Positions 60,891 through 64,000 of a stretch of 64,000 nucleotides of DNA are shown here, piece after piece. Made by a program: the position numbers and the translations under genes. Below the pieces are notes generated by a model, which saw nothing but the letters and a program-made list of their open reading frames with translations, made no database searches and was not told where the DNA came from. The stretch comes from CAWAMR01 sp963783095 (GTDB lineage: Bacteria; Planctomycetota; Planctomycetia; Gemmatales; Gemmataceae), in assembly GCA_963783095.1 (NCBI GenBank), contig CAWAMR010000002.1:1054001-1118000 (forward strand). Direction: 5' to 3'. Numbering within the stretch: position 1 is the stretch's first letter; each line of letters starts with the position of its first letter.

Positions 60891-63800
60891 ATGTCCCACG
60901 GACAACGGCCTGCCCTGTATGCCTGCTTTGCACTTCTGTGCGGCAGCATCTTCTTCGTCACCGCCAAGGCCGAGGAAACTCGCGCCCAAATCATCGATCG
61001 GCAGAAGAGCCAACAACAGATCAAAGATGAAACCGAGCGGACCGCGCGCCGGATCAACAATGTTCTTCGGATGTTGGCCTATTACAAGATCGACAATGTT
61101 GCCGAGAAGGAACTTCTCCGGGAAACGGCCGACGGCCTGGGCAAACTCAGCCGGGAACAGATGGTCCAGATCCTGGCCCACCTCGACGCACAGGCCAAGG
61201 CTCCCGATGCGAAGGCCGCCACCGAACAGGAAAAACAAGCCTACGAAAAGCACAAGGCCGTGGTTTCCCAGTTGCGTTCGCTCTTGAATCGCTTCGACGC
61301 CATTCACTCGCTGGATCAGGCCGCCGAGCGCCTGGAACTGGCAAGCCGAACGCAACACAATGGACATTTGAGTGCTGCGACTCTGGCTCAAGAAATCCGC
61401 GAAGGTCGTCGCCACCCGTATCCGCAAGGCGTGGTGAACCCCTTCAGCGAACAGGCCGAGCGCCAGGTCGATGTCAATGTTGAGGTCGCGCACATCCTCA
61501 CGCAACTAGAAGTGATGCAAAGACATTCCGGATCCACCAAACTCTTGACCGATGAACAAAAAGAACGACTCGAAAAATCCGATGCCTTGGGCAAGGCACC
61601 GAAACTCAAGGAAATGGGCAAGAACATCCAGATGTTGCTCCGGAATAACAATCCGGGCGCAGCGACTCAGCCGAGCTTGGAATTGGCCACGAAACTGATG
61701 GAACTGGCTCACGCACTGCGCAGTCCCCGCGACACCCTGGAAGCGCTGAAGGAAGCACGCGCTCAACTCGATCGCGAGCTTCAGGCTCAGGAAGAGTTGA
61801 AGAAGGAGACGGCAGAGCAGCCTAAGAACCAGCCGTTTAATCGACGTGAGAAAACCACTCAAGCCCAAAAGCAGCAGGCACATGCTGCCGAAGCGGCCCA
61901 AAAGCAGGCTCGTCTGGAATTCGACACCAAGGAGACAACCGATCTTCTGAAGGATGCCGCCAAGGAAGTCGCCGAGTCGATCAAACCTGCCGAAGCCGCA
62001 ATGAAGAAGGCTCAGGAAGAGTTGCGCAATCAACCGACCAATCCCGACAAGGCGATCAAGGAACAGGAAAAGGCAGCCACCGAGTTGAAAAAGGCGATCG
62101 AAGAAGTTGACAAGGCGATTGCCAAGGAAGAAAAGAAGATGAACGATCCGCTGGAGGCCGTGAAAGCCGCTGCGGAAAAGGTCGAACAGCTTATCAAGGA
62201 AGAGCAAAAGAACCGCGACAAGACCGAGCAGACCAAGGGCACCGAGAAGGAAAAGATGCCCGCCATTTCCAAGGAGCAGAAGGAAATCACCAAGAAGACG
62301 GAAGAGGTCAAGAACTCTCCGCTACCCGATAAGCCTGCCGTCAAGGACGCCCTCAACAAGGCCGCCAAGGCCATGGAAAAGGCCGCCAAGGCACTCGACC
62401 AGAAGAAGGGCCTGGAAGCGGTGAAGAATCAGGACAAGGCGATCGAAGAATTGCAAGCTGCCAAGAAGGCTCTGGACGAACAGGCCAAGGCCATCGAAGA
62501 ACGTCGTGCCGAGATCGCCGCGCTGGAGGAAGCCAAGGACAAGCTGGAACAGCTCGCCAAGCAACAGGGTGAGATCGCCGATAAGGCTCGCGCTACCGAC
62601 AAGGCCGACGACAAGAAAGCCAATGACCTTGCCAAGGATCAGGGCGACCTGAAGCCGCAGGCCAAGGAAGTCGGCGACATGATCAAGGATCTGGTGCCCG
62701 AGGCCGCCAAGAAGATTGATATGGGCGGCGAAAAGATGGATGCCGCCAAGAACAAGTTGGAGAACAAGGAGCCTCAACCTGCCGCCAAGAACGGCGATGA
62801 AGCGAAAAAGAAGCTGGAAGAGGCCAAGGACGAGATCGCCAAGGCACTCGACCAGAAGAAGGGCATGGAAGTGCTGGATCAGCAGGCCTTGCAGCCTAAC
62901 AAAGTCGATCCGATGAACACCGCCCAGCAACTGGAAAATGCCCTGGCCCAGGCCAAGCAGGCAGAGCAGCAGGCTCAAAAAGCTGCCGAACAGCTTCAGC
63001 CGATGAAGGGCGACCCCATGAAGGGTGACCCCATGAAAGCCGATCCAATGCAGAACAAGGCCGCGGATCTGGCGAAGCTGCAGCAGCAGGTGGCCGACAA
63101 GGCCAAGGATCTGGGTGAGAAAGGTGCACAAGAGGAAGCCCAGAAAGCTGCTGAAGCTCTCATGAACGGTGACATACCGGCAGCCCTTGAAGCACAGCAA
63201 AAAGCGCTCGAACAGTTGCCGAAGGGTGACCCGATGAAAGGCGACCCCATGAAGGGCGATCCCATGAAAGGTGACCCGATGAAGGGTGATCCCATGAAAG
63301 GTGACCCGATGAAGGGTGATCCCATGAAAGGTGACCCCATGAAGGGCGACCCCATGAAGGGTGATCCGATGAAGGGTGATCCGATGAAGGGCGACCCAAT
63401 GAAGGGTGATCCGATGAAGGGCGACCCAATGATGGGTATGGGTATGGGTCAACCGATGCCCGCCGATGCGAAGACCCCTGCCCAATTGGCTCAGGCGCAA
63501 AAACAGATTCAAGATGCCACTCAAGCTCTCGCAAATTCGCAGCAGGCTAATAACGCGGCACAGGCCGCTCTGCAACAAGCCCAGGCGACCGCTCCGATGG
63601 CCGTGCAGCCTCAATTGCAACAGGCTCAGCAACAACTGGCACAGGCTCAACAGCAACTGCAGCAAGCCGCACCTGCCCAGGCCGCTCAAGCCCAACAACA
63701 AGCAGCCCAGGCTCTCGAACAAGCTCTCCAAACGCTAAATGCTGCACAACAACAGCAAATGGCGATGGGCATGGGTATGGGAGAGATGGGCATGGGCATG

Positions 63801-64000
63801 GGTGAAATGGGCATGGGCATGGGCCAAGGGATGGGCATGGGCATGGGCCAAGGCATGGGCATGGGTATGGGCCAAGGCATGGGCATGGGTATGGGTATGG
63901 GCCAAGGGATGGGCATGGGTATGGGACAAGGAATGGGAATGGGAATGGGCATGGGTAAAGAAGATGGAATGGGCCAATCGGGAGGTAATCGAGATGGTGC
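60891..64000 (+). CDS. Giant exported coiled-coil protein with GDPMK and Gly-Met repeats (open at the window edge)
   Basis: An open frame of at least 1036 codons from ATG 60891, after GAGGAG (60879-60885), with no stop before the window edge. A signal-like start (LYACFALLCGSIFFVTAKA) leads into about 700 residues of Ala/Lys/Glu/Gln-rich coiled coil (AAKAMEKAAKALDQKKGLEA). Three PMKGDPMK-type units follow near 63000, then 14 perfect GDPMK units (63225-63434, the last with M in place of K), a Gln/Ala-rich coiled coil, and a tail of GMGMGE/GMGMGQ units from about 63768 to the edge. It is the last visible gene of the MoxR operon and probably forms a fibrous envelope element. Confidence 0.85.
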   Translation, partial: MSHGQRPALYACFALLCGSIFFVTAKAEETRAQIIDRQKSQQQIKDETERTARRINNVLRMLAYYKIDNVAEKELLRETADGLGKLSREQMVQILAHLDAQAKAPDAKAATEQEKQAYEKHKAVVSQLRSLLNRFDAIHSLDQAAERLELASRTQHNGHLSAATLAQEIREGRRHPYPQGVVNPFSEQAERQVDVNVEVAHILTQLEVMQRHSGSTKLLTDEQKERLEKSDALGKAPKLKEMGKNIQMLLRNNNPGAATQPSLELATKLMELAHALRSPRDTLEALKEARAQLDRELQAQEELKKETAEQPKNQPFNRREKTTQAQKQQAHAAEAAQKQARLEFDTKETTDLLKDAAKEVAESIKPAEAAMKKAQEELRNQPTNPDKAIKEQEKAATELKKAIEEVDKAIAKEEKKMNDPLEAVKAAAEKVEQLIKEEQKNRDKTEQTKGTEKEKMPAISKEQKEITKKTEEVKNSPLPDKPAVKDALNKAAKAMEKAAKALDQKKGLEAVKNQDKAIEELQAAKKALDEQAKAIEERRAEIAALEEAKDKLEQLAKQQGEIADKARATDKADDKKANDLAKDQGDLKPQAKEVGDMIKDLVPEAAKKIDMGGEKMDAAKNKLENKEPQPAAKNGDEAKKKLEEAKDEIAKALDQKKGMEVLDQQALQPNKVDPMNTAQQLENALAQAKQAEQQAQKAAEQLQPMKGDPMKGDPMKADPMQNKAADLAKLQQQVADKAKDLGEKGAQEEAQKAAEALMNGDIPAALEAQQKALEQLPKGDPMKGDPMKGDPMKGDPMKGDPMKGDPMKGDPMKGDPMKGDPMKGDPMKGDPMKGDPMKGDPMKGDPMMGMGMGQPMPADAKTPAQLAQAQKQIQDATQALANSQQANNAAQAALQQAQATAPMAVQPQLQQAQQQLAQAQQQLQQAAPAQAAQAQQQAAQALEQALQTLNAAQQQQMAMGMGMGEMGMGMGEMGMGMGQGMGMGMGQGMGMGMGQGMGMGMGMGQGMGMGMGQGMGMGMGMGKEDGMGQSGGNRDG

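Noticed and set aside
63225..63434. CRISPR-like array of 15-bp repeats
   Set aside because: There are no spacers and the units encode GDPMK in frame; it is a protein repeat. No CRISPR array or cas gene was seen in the window.
62322..63731. 469-codon minus-strand frame rich in Leu/Gly/His
   Set aside because: It mirrors the GDPMK and coiled-coil repeats of the gene starting at 60891; repeats keep all frames open.

Overview
The window looks like a chromosomal segment of a planctomycete, most likely a member of the Gemmataceae or a close relative. The evidence is the gene content: three Ser/Thr protein kinases with C-terminal sensor or repeat domains (one beside an ECF sigma factor), a MoxR/DUF58/VWA (Bat-like) operon ending in a huge coiled-coil protein, several Gemmata-type proteins of unknown function, and intergenic regions full of palindromes. 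This is inference from families; I saw no rRNA or tRNA gene to confirm it.

Layout. 1-15 kb: the start of an M16 protease, a type II toxin-antitoxin pair, rsmE, a PIN-domain two-gene operon, an MBL hydrolase, a Uma2-type endonuclease, a YchF-like GTPase, a DUF71 ATPase next to a cobalamin-binding protein, an MFS transporter with a 5' frameshift, an acyltransferase, a small toxin/immunity-like pair and csrA. 15-34 kb: an M28-PDZ protease, two kinases enclosing a divergent block of membrane-anchored coiled-coil proteins of unknown function (20.9-26.3 kb), then an ECF sigma factor with a kinase carrying about 20 leucine-rich-like repeats, a DUF2071 protein and an esterase. 34-49 kb: decaying small genes, a broken Rpn nuclease, a broken S41 protease, proB, a broken sigma factor with its small membrane partner, a RAYT transposase unit, two large membrane proteins and mnmA. 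49-64 kb: the MoxR operon (moxR, DUF58, BatA-like, VWA protein, DUF4175-like protein, giant repeat protein), invaded by REP palindromes and a second RAYT.

Two features dominate the non-coding DNA. First, at least eight intergenic spacers hold hairpins whose arms are built from short tandem repeats; the repeat unit differs at each locus but the architecture is the same. Second, conventional REP/BIME palindromes accompany the two RAYT-type transposases and several operon spacers.

From 34 to 60 kb many genes are interrupted by single-base frameshifts (about 18 sites), while 15-33 kb has essentially none. This is either local loss of function or local assembly error. I annotate these genes over their full reconstructed span and give the break points.
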